Shown piece after piece: positions 37,005 to 45,430 of a DNA stretch of 64,000 nt. The notes beneath the pieces were generated by a model. The model was not told the origin of the DNA and ran no database searches. It saw only the letters and a program-made list of their open reading frames with translations. Source of the DNA: Hyphomicrobiales bacterium (GTDB lineage Bacteria; Pseudomonadota; Alphaproteobacteria; Rhizobiales; Rhizobiaceae). Made by a program: the position numbers and the translations under genes. The stretch covers positions 64,527 to 128,526 of the forward strand of contig UCIA01000006.1 in NCBI GenBank assembly GCA_900472295.1, in the 5' to 3' direction. The stretch's first letter is position 1; every line of letters begins with the position of its first letter.

Positions 37005-37200
37005 AGGTTTCAGCCCTCTCAATCAGGGCTGCGCAATCTATGCACAAAAAACCATTTGCCAATTCTTGATTTTAAGTGTTTTGGCCCCATTTCAGGGGTA
37101 GGAGGCGGTCTTCACACCGCCACCCCAAATTCCCGACATCACCAACAGACGCCGCTTTCAGCCGCGTGCGCAGCCGCTTCGTGCTCGCGCTGATGCGCGA

Positions 37201-37701
37201 TCAGGCAGCGGCTGGCTTGAAGGTCAGCGCGACACCGTTGATGCAGTGGCGCAGGCCGGTCGGCGCCGGGCCGTCATCGAAGACATGGCCGAGATGGCCG
37301 CCGCAGCGGCGGCAGTGGACCTCGGTGCGGGTCATGCCGAGCGAACGGTCAGTGGTCTTGCCGACGCTATTGGCGATCTCCTGCCAGAAGCTCGGCCAGC
37401 CGGTGCCGGAGTCGAACTTGGTCTCAGAGGAATAGACCGGCAGGTCGCAGCCGGCGCAGGCGAAAATGCCCTTGCGATGCTCGTTGAGCAGCGGGCTGGT
37501 GCCGGGATATTCGGTACCTTCCTTGCGCAGCACGTTGAAGGCTTCATCCGACAGGATGGCGTGCCACTCGGCCTCGGTCTTGGTGACCTCGAAGGTTTCG
37601 GCGGCCGTGGCCGGCTGAGGTCCGCCCATGCGCATCGATGCCACGGCGCCGGCAATGGCTGCGATGGCAGCGCCGCTTAGAAGTAAATCACGACGGTTCA
37701 T
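37201..37701 (-). CDS. msrB: Peptide-methionine (R)-S-oxide reductase with Tat signal
   Basis: MsrB repairs methionine-R-sulfoxide in proteins. The 166-residue product has four zinc cysteines (C82, C85, C130, C133), the catalytic cysteine C153 in LRHCING and the family GTGWPSFW segment. The N-terminus [20 protein letters not shown] is a twin-arginine signal peptide, so it should act in the periplasm, whereas most MsrB are cytosolic. It lies 217 bases downstream of the fasciclin gene, in line with the sigma/anti-sigma genes. Confidence 0.93.
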   Translation of the reverse strand: MNRRDLLLSGAAIAAIAGAVASMRMGGPQPATAAETFEVTKTEAEWHAILSDEAFNVLRKEGTEYPGTSPLLNEHRKGIFACAGCDLPVYSSETKFDSGTGWPSFWQEIANSVGKTTDRSLGMTRTEVHCRRCGGHLGHVFDDGPAPTGLRHCINGVALTFKPAAA

Positions 37702-37918
37702 GGCAGAAATCCTCCTGCAGGTTGTTTTGCCAAATTTTGGCCGCCACGGCAAAATCAAAAAGCCGGTGACGGTTGCCCTGCATACGAACGCTCCACACCG
37801 GCTCCGCGCTTGCTGCGGACGGGATGGAGCGCTCGGTCGTTTGCACGGCCCGCGAGGGGGCAGGGGCCGCGCAATCTGCAGGGAGCTTACCGCCTGTTCG
37901 TTGGCGGCAAGGCCTTTG

Positions 37919-38476
37919 TTACATCTTCGGCAGCAGGACCTTGTCGATGACATGGATGACGCCATTCGACTGCTCGACATCGGCGATCGTCACATTGGCG
38001 ACATTGCCGTTCTCGTCGGTAACGGTGACCTTGCCGCCATCGGCCTTCAGCGTCAGCTCGCAGCCGCCGGCGGTCTTGACCTTGTGTGCGCCGCCATCGG
38101 CCTTGGCCATTGCGGCGACATCCGCGCCCATCGCCTTGGCGCCGATGACATGGCAGGTCAGGATCTTGGTGAGCTTGTCCTTGTTCTCGGGCTTGAGCAG
38201 CGTCTCGACCGTGCCTGCCGGAAGTGCCGCGAAGGCCTCATTGGTCGGTGCAAAGACGGTGAACGGGCCAGCGCCCTGCAGCGTTTCGACCAGGCCTGCA
38301 GCCTTGACGGCGGCGACCAGCGTGGTGTGGTCCTTCGAATTGACGGCGTTCTCGACGATGTTCTTGTCGGCGAACATGGCGGCGCCGCCAACCATCGGAT
38401 TTTCAGCATAGGCGACGGTTGCAAGGACGGATGCGGCAATCGTACCGGCGAGCAAAAGGGTGGCGAATCTACGCAT
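37919..38476 (-). CDS. Secreted fasciclin (FAS1) domain protein
   Basis: This 185-residue protein has a signal peptide (about 1-24, MRRFATLLLAGTIAASVLAT then VAYA) and one FAS1 domain with the conserved segments FTVFAPTNEAFAAL and NGVIHVIDKVLLP. FAS1 proteins act in adhesion or cell-surface interaction. It is similar in outline to mycobacterial MPT70/MPT83, which are under SigK/RskA control, and here too sigma and anti-sigma genes lie upstream. A candidate ECF promoter precedes it. Confidence 0.92.
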   Translation of the reverse strand: MRRFATLLLAGTIAASVLATVAYAENPMVGGAAMFADKNIVENAVNSKDHTTLVAAVKAAGLVETLQGAGPFTVFAPTNEAFAALPAGTVETLLKPENKDKLTKILTCHVIGAKAMGADVAAMAKADGGAHKVKTAGGCELTLKADGGKVTVTDENGNVANVTIADVEQSNGVIHVIDKVLLPKM

Positions 38477-38525
38477 AGTGATCGGACTCCTCGGGTTATT
38501 GTTTCCTCTTTCGGGAACATGAGGA

Positions 38526-38553
38526 GATACGGAATAGAGCTGCTTGAGTTTCC
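38526..38553 (-). promoter_or_regulatory. Candidate ECF-type promoter before the fasciclin gene
   Basis: Read on the minus strand, GGAAAC (38553-38548), 16 bases, then CGTATC (38531-38526) fits the GGAAC-N16-CGTT-like form of ECF promoters. It lies about 50 bases before the fasciclin ATG. The assignment to the sigma factor at 39420 is inference. Confidence 0.4.
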
Positions 38554-38631
38554 GTTCGGAGCGAAAATTTATTCTTTATTTTGTCGGCGAATTAAATTTC
38601 GGGAGGTCGGACTTCTAATTCACAGCGGCAC

Positions 38632-38670
38632 GAATAAAACGAAAACAGCGGAAGATAAACTTCCGCTGTT
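38632..38670 (-). terminator. Terminator of the sigma/anti-sigma transcript
   Basis: On the minus strand an 11-bp stem AACAGCGGAAG / CTTCCGCTGTT is followed by TTCGTTTT. It lies about 30 bases after the anti-sigma stop and separates it from the fasciclin gene. Confidence 0.8.
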
Positions 38671-38700
38671 CTTCGTACTACGCCCTGACCTTGAACTCTA

Positions 38701-39435
38701 TCAGATGCCCTTCAGATCGCCCGCGGCAACCACCGGTCCGGTCGGCTGGCCGGTCGGCGAACCGCCCGTCGGCTCCACGCTGACGGCAAGCACGGCGCCT
38801 TGCGCCAGCTTCTGCTGTACGGCCGGAGTAACCGGAATATGCGTGACCTGGCCGGCGGGAATGATGCCCATCGAGACCGGCGCATTCTTGCCTTCGATCA
38901 TCCACAGCTCGAAGTCCTTGCCGGCGCCGCGTTCACCCGAAACCAGCGACAGGCCGACATCGCGGCGTCCGGCGTCGTAGACGACGAGGTATTTGACGTC
39001 GCTGCCATCGGCGGCAAGCGAGGCGACCAGGCGCTCCTGCGGCACGACGACCGGCGTCCTGACGTAAGGGACGGCGACATAGAGCACCAGGGCGGCGAGA
39101 GCCGCTGCGGTGAGGCCGCGCCAGAAGGCAAGGCTGGACCAGAGACTGCCGCTCGGCGCCGTCGTCGACGCTGCAGTGGAGGAGAACAGCCGGCGATCGA
39201 TGGCCGGCTTGATGGTGGCCGGCGGCTCCACTTCCGCATAGGCGGCGCCGATCGGCGACAGGTTCACTTCCCAGGAATCGACGAGACGGGCAAAGCCGGT
39301 CTCCGCGTCGATGCGTCCGGAGGCTATCTGGCGTTCATCCGCCGGCAGCACACCGAGAACGTATTCGGCTGCGAGCAGGTCGTCGCCTCCACGTTCCGGT
39401 CCATTTTCTTCTGCCAGGGTCATCTTTCCAGACAT
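38701..39435 (-). CDS. Anti-sigma factor (RskA/ChrR-like, single-pass membrane)
   Basis: This 244-residue protein has a cytosolic anti-sigma domain (DDLLAAEYVLGVLPADER, about 18-35), one membrane helix (about 108-125, GLTAAALAALVLYVAVPYV) and a periplasmic RskA-type domain with DFELWMIEGKNAPVSMGIIP. It would hold the sigma factor at the membrane. It overlaps the sigma gene; a second ATG at 39423 forms an exact ATGA overlap with the sigma stop and may be the true start (240 residues). Confidence 0.92.
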   Translation of the reverse strand: MSGKMTLAEENGPERGGDDLLAAEYVLGVLPADERQIASGRIDAETGFARLVDSWEVNLSPIGAAYAEVEPPATIKPAIDRRLFSSTAASTTAPSGSLWSSLAFWRGLTAAALAALVLYVAVPYVRTPVVVPQERLVASLAADGSDVKYLVVYDAGRRDVGLSLVSGERGAGKDFELWMIEGKNAPVSMGIIPAGQVTHIPVTPAVQQKLAQGAVLAVSVEPTGGSPTGQPTGPVVAAGDLKGI

Positions 39436-39965
39436 TCTCTAAGTTTCAACAGGCTGCGCCGCAGCCATGTCCGCATCGTGTTGAGCGGAACCTTGTGACG
39501 TTCCGCCAGCTCGGCGTAACTCTCGCCGTTCAAATAAGCACCCCGGACGGCCTGTGCCCGGTCTTGTTCCAATTCTTCGAGGCACTGATAGATGCGCTCG
39601 GACTCACCGCCAGCCACAACCATAGCCTCTGGCCCCGGACCGGGGTCAGCCACGTCGAGCGCGGCATCGATATCGGCAGCAGGCTTGCGTCGCGATCGGA
39701 TGCGATCAATCGCATGATTGCGCGCTATGGCCACCAGCCAGGAGATTGGGCTGAGATCAGAAACAGCGAAACGATCCGCCTTCGTCCACACTTTGACGAA
39801 GACCTCTTGCAGCGCTTCTTCCGCATCTCCGCGATCCTTCAATACACGAAGGCACACGCCGAAAAGTTTCGCGCTGGTTTGTCGGTAAAGCAGATCGAAC
39901 GCAGTCCGGTCCTTCATCGAGGTCCGGACAATCAGGGTTGAGATATCCTGCGGCGTCATGCACAT
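39420..39965 (-). CDS. ECF RNA polymerase sigma factor (SigK-like)
   Basis: This 181-residue sigma factor has region 2 (LFGVCLRVLKDRGDAEEALQ; ISWLVAIARNHAIDRIRSRR) and region 4 (RGAYLNGESYAELAERHKVP, then LNTMRTWLRRSLLKLRECLE). It is coupled to the following anti-sigma gene. The pair resembles SigK/RskA of actinobacteria and similar ECF pairs in rhizobia. Codons 1 and 3 are both ATG (MCMTPQ), so the start is uncertain by two residues. Confidence 0.93.
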   Translation of the reverse strand: MCMTPQDISTLIVRTSMKDRTAFDLLYRQTSAKLFGVCLRVLKDRGDAEEALQEVFVKVWTKADRFAVSDLSPISWLVAIARNHAIDRIRSRRKPAADIDAALDVADPGPGPEAMVVAGGESERIYQCLEELEQDRAQAVRGAYLNGESYAELAERHKVPLNTMRTWLRRSLLKLRECLER

Positions 39966-40107
39966 AAGCTAAGCGATTGCGATTTATTTGCAAAGGCAGA
40001 AATGTTGTTCTCCACGCAAACGTTGTCAGCGCCTCGCCGCCAGTAATCGTCGGTCGGTTGCCAAGGAAACAGGCTGTCGTTAGCCTCCCGCAGAAAGGGG
40101 AACGGCA

Positions 40108-41604
40108 ATGTCGGTCGAACGGATGCTGTGGGATAACGATGCAACCGGCCTGGCAGAGCTGGTGCACAAGGGTGAAGTCTCGCCACAAGACCTTGTCGAT
40201 GCAGCGATTGCCCGCGCCGAAGCCACTCGCCCCGACATCAACGCCATCGCCGAGCCGCTTTACGATGCGGCGCGGACGCGGGCGAAAGCGATAGACCGCA
40301 CGCTGCCTCTGGCCGGCGTGCCGTTTGCGCTGAAGGATCTCGGCATCGCCAGCAAGGGCGTGCCGACCCATAGCGGCAGCCGCATTCCTCCCTTCACGGC
40401 CGACTTCAACTCGGTGATGACCGAACGCTATCTCGCCGCCGGCCTCATTCCGATCGCCACCAGCACCTCGCCCGAACAGGGGCTGCGGCTGATGACGGAG
40501 TCGGCCGCCTTCGGCATCACCCGCAATCCGTGGAACATCGGCCACACCAGCGGCGGCTCCTCCGGCGGTGCGGCAGCGCTGGTAGCGGCCGGTGTGGTGC
40601 CGGCAGCACATGCCGCCGATGGCGGCGGTTCCATACGGGTGCCGGCGGCCTGTTCCGGGCTGGTTGGCCTGAAGACCTCGCGCGGCCGCGTGCCACAGAC
40701 ACCGCTGATCAGCGAAGCCTGGTACGGCATGGTGGTCGACCATGCGCTGACCCGCTCGGTGCGCGACAGCGCGCTGCTGCTCGACCTGACGCATGGGCCC
40801 GACCCGCTGGCGCCCTATGCCGCACCGGCGCCGAAAGGTAGCTTTGCCGCCGCCGCGGCGCGCGATCCGGGCAAGCTCAAACTCGCCGTCTATCGGAAGT
40901 CGCCGCTCGGCCTGCCGATATCGGCCGAGACGCTTGCCGCGCTGGATATGGCGGTGGCACTGGCGCGCGACGGCGGCCACACGGTCGAAGAGATCGACCT
41001 GCTTTATATCGATCGCGATTTCATGGCCGATTTCGCAAAAACCGTCGCCTCGGCGGTGGCCGGCACGATGCGCGGCGAAGCGCTGCGTGTCGGCCGCCCG
41101 GTCCTGGGCGACCTCGAACGCGCCACGCGGATCATCGCGCGCTTCGGCGAGATCGCCTCGGCCGGCGAGATCTATGCCGGCTTGCAGCGGCTCAATGCGA
41201 CATCGCGCCGGCTGATCGCTGACACCGCCCAATATGACGCCGTGCTGATGCCGATCATTGCGCATCCGCCGCTCGCTTGCGGCGCCATGGACCCGAAAGG
41301 CGCCGACGAGCTCATCGAAAACCTGCTCGACAAACTGCATCTCACCCGTCTCTTGAAGATCAAATCCTTGTTTGGGCAATTGATGGACAAGAGCCTGTGG
41401 TTCACCCACTGGCCGGCGATCCAGAATGTCAGCGGGCAGCCGTCGATCGCGCTGCCCGTCCATGTCACCGATGCCGGCTTGCCGCTCGGCATCCAGGCCG
41501 TCGGCCGCCCCGGCGATGAGGAAACGCTTTTGTCGCTCGCCGCGCAGATGGAAAAGATTTCGGGCTGGCTGACGCGACGGGCGCCGCTGAAGATGCCAAG
41601 CTAG
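40108..41604 (+). CDS. Amidase (amidase-signature family)
   Basis: This 498-residue hydrolase has the Ser-cisSer-Lys triad of the amidase signature family: K76 in FALKDLG, S151 in TSGGSSGGAAA and S175 in DGGGSIRVPA. Family members cleave amides such as indoleacetamide or fatty amides; the substrate is not clear. The ATG follows GAACGGCA only weakly, and MSVERMLWDNDATGL looks right for the family. It is the last accessory gene before argB. Confidence 0.92.
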   Translation: MSVERMLWDNDATGLAELVHKGEVSPQDLVDAAIARAEATRPDINAIAEPLYDAARTRAKAIDRTLPLAGVPFALKDLGIASKGVPTHSGSRIPPFTADFNSVMTERYLAAGLIPIATSTSPEQGLRLMTESAAFGITRNPWNIGHTSGGSSGGAAALVAAGVVPAAHAADGGGSIRVPAACSGLVGLKTSRGRVPQTPLISEAWYGMVVDHALTRSVRDSALLLDLTHGPDPLAPYAAPAPKGSFAAAAARDPGKLKLAVYRKSPLGLPISAETLAALDMAVALARDGGHTVEEIDLLYIDRDFMADFAKTVASAVAGTMRGEALRVGRPVLGDLERATRIIARFGEIASAGEIYAGLQRLNATSRRLIADTAQYDAVLMPIIAHPPLACGAMDPKGADELIENLLDKLHLTRLLKIKSLFGQLMDKSLWFTHWPAIQNVSGQPSIALPVHVTDAGLPLGIQAVGRPGDEETLLSLAAQMEKISGWLTRRAPLKMPS

Positions 41605-41704
41605 ATTTCTGATTTCATCATTGTGACAGCAAAGCCGTTTGCGGCTCGCGCCAATTCCCGCTAAGACGCCGCCGTCCTTACCCCACATCCAGGGAACCAC
41701 GCCG

Positions 41705-42598
41705 ATGACGGAGATTACCGCCACCGCCGAAATGCAGGCCGACCTGCTTTCGCGAGCCCTGCCCTACATGCAGCGCTATGAGCACAAGACGATCGTGGTG
41801 AAATATGGCGGCCACGCCATGGGCGATCTTGAGCTCGGCAAGGCCTTCGCCCGCGACATTGCGCTGTTGAAGCAATCCGGCGTCAATCCGATCGTCGTCC
41901 ATGGCGGCGGGCCGCAGATCGGCGCCATGCTGGCCAAGATGGGCATCGAATCCAAATTCGAAGGCGGCCTGCGCGTTACCGACCAGAAGACGGTCGAGAT
42001 CGTCGAGATGGTGCTGGCCGGCTCGATCAACAAGGAGATCGTGGCGCTGATCAACGCCGAAGGCGAATGGGCGATCGGCCTCTGCGGCAAGGACGGCAAC
42101 ATGGTGTTCGCCGAAAAGGCGCGCAAGACCATGATCGATCCGGACTCCAACATCGAGCGTGTGCTCGATCTCGGTTTCGTCGGCGAGCCGGTCGAGGTCG
42201 ACCGCACGCTGCTCGACCTTTTGGCGCGCTCGGAAATGATCCCGGTGCTGGCGCCGGTGGCGCCCGGCCGCGACGGCCACACCTACAACATCAATGCCGA
42301 CACCTTTGCGGGCGCCATTGCCGGCGCCTGCCAGGCAACGCGCCTTTTGTTCCTGACCGACGTGCCCGGCGTGCTCGACAAGAACAAGAAGCTGATCGAC
42401 GAGCTGACGGTGGCCGAAGCCAGGGCGCTGATCAAGGACGGCACGGTGTCGGGCGGCATGATCCCCAAGGTCGAAACCTGCATCGAGGCCATCGAACGTG
42501 GCGTCGAAGGCGTCGTCATCCTCAACGGCAAGACGCCGCATGCGGTGCTTCTGGAACTGTTCACCGAACACGGCGCCGGCACGCTGATCGTACCCTGA
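41705..42598 (+). CDS. argB: Acetylglutamate kinase
   Basis: ArgB phosphorylates N-acetylglutamate in arginine synthesis. The 297-residue product has the phosphate-binding KYGGHAMG (about 36-43), [10 protein letters not shown] (about 71-80) and the C-terminal [11 protein letters not shown] and [20 protein letters not shown]. The N-terminal helix typical of arginine-sensitive enzymes (about 1-25) is present, so feedback inhibition by arginine is likely. The ATG at 41705 ([11 protein letters not shown]) fits the family better than an upstream open extension. Confidence 0.96.
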   Translation: MTEITATAEMQADLLSRALPYMQRYEHKTIVVKYGGHAMGDLELGKAFARDIALLKQSGVNPIVVHGGGPQIGAMLAKMGIESKFEGGLRVTDQKTVEIVEMVLAGSINKEIVALINAEGEWAIGLCGKDGNMVFAEKARKTMIDPDSNIERVLDLGFVGEPVEVDRTLLDLLARSEMIPVLAPVAPGRDGHTYNINADTFAGAIAGACQATRLLFLTDVPGVLDKNKKLIDELTVAEARALIKDGTVSGGMIPKVETCIEAIERGVEGVVILNGKTPHAVLLELFTEHGAGTLIVP

Positions 42599-42639
42599 GG
42601 CGCAGTTGGCCGTAGCCAGCCGATCAGGCGGCCAGTCTA

Positions 42640-43038
42640 TCAGGTGGATTGGGGCAGGCGAGCGATGACCTTTATCTCGAAGTCGAAGCCGGCTAACCAA
42701 TTGACGCCCACCGCGGTCCAGTTGGTATAGGGCGGTTCACCGAACACCTTCAGCCGAACGGCATCGATCGCGGGCCACTGCGCGGCCGGATCGGTGTGGA
42801 AGGTGGTCACGTCGACAATATCGTCGAATGTGGCGCCCGCTGCTTTCAACACTGCCGCGAGATTGTCGAAGGCGAGCTGGACCTGACTCTCAAAGACCGG
42901 CTCGGGCGACCCGTCCTCGCGGCTGCCGACTTGGCCCGAGACGAACAGAAGGTCGCCTGAGCGGATCGCCGCCGAATAGCGGTTGATCTCGTAGAGAGCC
43001 TGCCTGCCGGCAGGGAAGATCGCGTCACGTTTGGTCAT
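42640..43038 (-). CDS. RidA/YjgF-family protein
   Basis: This 132-residue protein has the RidA fold (SGDLLFVSGQVGSREDG; VTTFHTD; NWTAVGVNWLAGFDFEIKVI). Classical RidA enzymes hydrolyse reactive enamines and imines; the key arginine region (usually R105 in a CVA-R context) is not conserved here, so it may be a divergent Rid subfamily. GGAG five bases before the ATG supports the start. Two matching dyads lie upstream, which suggests regulation by a dedicated repressor. Confidence 0.88.
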   Translation of the reverse strand: MTKRDAIFPAGRQALYEINRYSAAIRSGDLLFVSGQVGSREDGSPEPVFESQVQLAFDNLAAVLKAAGATFDDIVDVTTFHTDPAAQWPAIDAVRLKVFGEPPYTNWTAVGVNWLAGFDFEIKVIARLPQST

Positions 43039-43092
43039 TGTCACTCCATTGTCCGGAGCAATTTACATACGCCCCGTCCACCTGAAGTGGGT

Positions 43093-43109
43093 ACATACGT
43101 TGCGTATGT
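43093..43109. promoter_or_regulatory. Operator-like palindrome 1 before the RidA gene
   Basis: ACATACG-TTG-CGTATGT has perfect 7-bp arms. It lies 55 bases upstream of the RidA start, and the same arm recurs 23 bases on and, as a half site, near 43064. This pattern suits a TetR-type dimer. Confidence 0.55.
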
Positions 43110-43115
43110 CAATGC

Positions 43116-43132
43116 ACATACGTCACGTATAT
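43116..43132. promoter_or_regulatory. Operator-like palindrome 2 before the RidA gene
   Basis: ACATACG-TCA-CGTATAT repeats copy 1 with one mismatch in the arm. The centres are 23 bases apart. No regulator gene of a fitting family lies next to it. Confidence 0.5.
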
Positions 43133-43154
43133 CTGCGGAATGGCCGCAAGCTGG

Positions 43155-44702
43155 TCAGGCGCCGGGCGAGACCATGACGGCCGCTTCGGCCGGCTTGCGC
43201 GGCGGCCGCACCACGACCATCGATTCTTCTTCGGCATCCTGCGGCGCGCCCCAGAATTCGGCCAGCGTCGGCCCGTCCTTCAGGCGGTGGTCGCGGGCCA
43301 GAAAACCCCAGACTTCGCGGAACCAGACACGGCGGCCCATTTTCGTGTACCAGCGCATCGAATGGCGCTGTTCGGGATCGGGATGGAACAGGATGCGCGC
43401 CAGCGCCTTCGGCCGCGACTGCACCGCGACCTCGATCAGCTTGACCGAGAAGAACAGCATCCACGGCTTCAGCCGGGTCATCTGCAGCACCTGGTGCTTG
43501 TAGTCCCACAGTCGCGCGTCGGTCTGGATCACCTTGCGATCCCTGGCGATACGAAAGAACGGCGTCCAGCGGTGCGGCGTGACGTAGAGCGCCTGGATCT
43601 GGTCGGGGTCATAGGCAAGCAGCTGGCGAAAGCCGCGCCATAGGTCGCGAAAGGTCTCATCCTCGAAACCGGCCACCCAGGTCGCCATCGACAATATGCC
43701 GTGCTGGCGCAAAAGCCGGATTGCCTCGCGGTCGGACGAGGTGCTGCCGCCCTTGCGGATCAATTGAAGCGTCTGTTCGTCGGTGTTTTCCATACCGAGC
43801 AGCCAGCGGATGACACCCGCCTTGCGATAGAGATGCAGGATGTCGGCGTCGCGCACGATGTCGTCGGCGCGGGTCGAGCCGACGATCAGCACCGGCACGT
43901 TCTCGGCAATCAGCGCGTCGAGAAAGGCGCGCCACGCCTTCTTCGACACGGTCGGGTTCTCGTCGGCCAAATTGATCAGCTCGACGCCATGTTCGCGGTG
44001 CAGCCAGGCGATCTCCTGCGCGAATTTCTTGGGATCGCGATGCCGCCAGCGGGTCCAGAAGCCGCGCTGGCCGCAATAGTTGCACAGATGCGGACAGCCC
44101 CTCGAAAACTGCATGACCACGGCGCGCTTGCCGCCCCAATAGCTGTAGCGCCGGTGGTCGATCAGCTCCCAGCCGACGCGGTACTCGTCGAGATTGGCGA
44201 TGGTGCCGGCTGGCCGCGTCGCGAAGGGGCGGCCGAGATCGTCGCGATAAGCGATGCCGGCGACGTCGGCCAGTGGGTGGTGCTTGTCCAGCGCCTCGAC
44301 AAGGGCTGCGATGGTCGCCTCGCCCTCGCCACGTACGATGAAATCGAAGACATCGCTCGCCGCCAGTATGTCGCGCCAGTGGTAGGTCGGGAACACGCCG
44401 CCATAGATCACCAGCGTCGCCGGCTCGAGCGCCTTGACCATACGGGCGATGGCAAGCGCTGTCGGGTGCGCCGAGGTCGAGCCGGAATGACCGATCAGGA
44501 TGCAATCGGGCTGGCCGCTCAAGGCATCGCGCACCAGCATATCCAGCGGCATCGGCCCGAATTCGGCATCGACCAGCCGCACCTTGTGGCCGGCGTCGAT
44601 CAGCGGGCCGCCAATTGCCAAAAGGCCCAGCGGCGGCAGATGGTCGTCGGGCACGCGGCTGCCGATGGCGGTGTGCGGCGGATTGATCAGAACGATGTTC
44701 AT
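43155..44702 (-). CDS. B12-binding-domain radical SAM protein (BchE-like)
   Basis: The 515-residue protein has an N-terminal cobalamin-binding-type Rossmann domain (about 1-140, LLAIGGPLIDAGHKVRLVDA) and a radical SAM core with C203-x3-C207-x2-C210 (RGCPHLCNYC), binding a 4Fe-4S cluster. The layout and FWTRWRHRDP after the cysteines are like BchE, the oxygen-independent Mg-protoporphyrin ester cyclase, yet no bacteriochlorophyll genes are near. Related proteins methylate unreactive carbons. The ATG at 44702 (MNIVLINPPH) is preferred over upstream codons. Confidence 0.88.
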   Translation of the reverse strand: MNIVLINPPHTAIGSRVPDDHLPPLGLLAIGGPLIDAGHKVRLVDAEFGPMPLDMLVRDALSGQPDCILIGHSGSTSAHPTALAIARMVKALEPATLVIYGGVFPTYHWRDILAASDVFDFIVRGEGEATIAALVEALDKHHPLADVAGIAYRDDLGRPFATRPAGTIANLDEYRVGWELIDHRRYSYWGGKRAVVMQFSRGCPHLCNYCGQRGFWTRWRHRDPKKFAQEIAWLHREHGVELINLADENPTVSKKAWRAFLDALIAENVPVLIVGSTRADDIVRDADILHLYRKAGVIRWLLGMENTDEQTLQLIRKGGSTSSDREAIRLLRQHGILSMATWVAGFEDETFRDLWRGFRQLLAYDPDQIQALYVTPHRWTPFFRIARDRKVIQTDARLWDYKHQVLQMTRLKPWMLFFSVKLIEVAVQSRPKALARILFHPDPEQRHSMRWYTKMGRRVWFREVWGFLARDHRLKDGPTLAEFWGAPQDAEEESMVVVRPPRKPAEAAVMVSPGA

Positions 44703-44815
44703 GACGGACCTCTGGCCAAGTTGGTCCGCTGGCGTAGCCGGCATTTCAGTTTCGCAGTTGGGCTCCGTTCAGCAGTTTGCGTGCAGCTTTTCGGGAGAAA
44801 TGGCGACGCCTAGTC

Positions 44816-45292
44816 TTATCGCTTGAGGTGGGCGAGCGGCACGTGGCCCGGGCCTTTTATATTCTGCAGCACCAGTTGCGTGTGGACGTCGCGCACGCCC
44901 GAAAGCCGCATCAGCCGGTGCATGACGAAGGCGTTGAGTTCGTCGACCGAGGGCACCATCACATGCAGCAGGAAATCGTGATCGCCGGTCATCGTCCAGC
45001 AGGACGATACCTCGTCCATGCGCTGCACGGCGGCGATGAAGGTTTCGGGCGAACCGTCGCTGTGGCTGGTGAGCCGCACCTCGATGAACACCTCGACCAT
45101 CAGGCCGACGGCGCGGCGGCTGAGCACGGCGGCAAAGCCTTTGATGATGCCGGCCTCCTGCAGCGCCTCGAAGCGGCGCGCGCAAGGCGTCGTCGACAGG
45201 CCGATCTCCTGCGCCAGTTCGGACACAGGCTTGCGCCCATCGCGCTGCAGCACATCCAGCATCTTGATCTCGAAATCGTCGAATTGAGGCAT
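44816..45292 (-). CDS. Lrp/AsnC-family regulator
   Basis: This 158-residue regulator has the N-terminal helix-turn-helix (SELAQEIGLSTTPCARRFEA, about 25-44) and a RAM ligand domain with the turn CWTMTGDHDFLLHVMV. GGGGAG five bases before ATG supports the start over the GTG two codons earlier. It is divergent from the phenylalanine hydroxylase gene and probably controls it in response to an aromatic amino acid. Confidence 0.93.
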   Translation of the reverse strand: MPQFDDFEIKMLDVLQRDGRKPVSELAQEIGLSTTPCARRFEALQEAGIIKGFAAVLSRRAVGLMVEVFIEVRLTSHSDGSPETFIAAVQRMDEVSSCWTMTGDHDFLLHVMVPSVDELNAFVMHRLMRLSGVRDVHTQLVLQNIKGPGHVPLAHLKR

Positions 45293-45340
45293 TTTCACTC
45301 CCCTAGGACGGATACTGAGGGAATATTATCGCGAATACCT

Positions 45341-45361
45341 GTTTTGAGCCATCATCAAAAC
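45341..45361. promoter_or_regulatory. Candidate Lrp operator between lrp-like gene and phhA
   Basis: GTTTTGA-GCCATCA-TCAAAAC is a perfect 21-bp dyad with 7-bp arms, midway in the divergent gap. An AT-rich motif GAATATTATCGCGAATAC lies beside it at 45321-45338. Binding by the adjacent Lrp-type protein is inferred. Confidence 0.5.
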
Positions 45362-45430
45362 CGATTTGCCTCACGCTATCGAGTTAGCCTTGCAGCAGTC
45401 AGCCGTCGATAATTTGCAGGGAGAAGAACC

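Noticed and set aside
43155-44702. Naming the radical SAM gene bchE
   Set aside because: The similarity is in layout and motif only; without photosynthesis genes the specific function is not supported.
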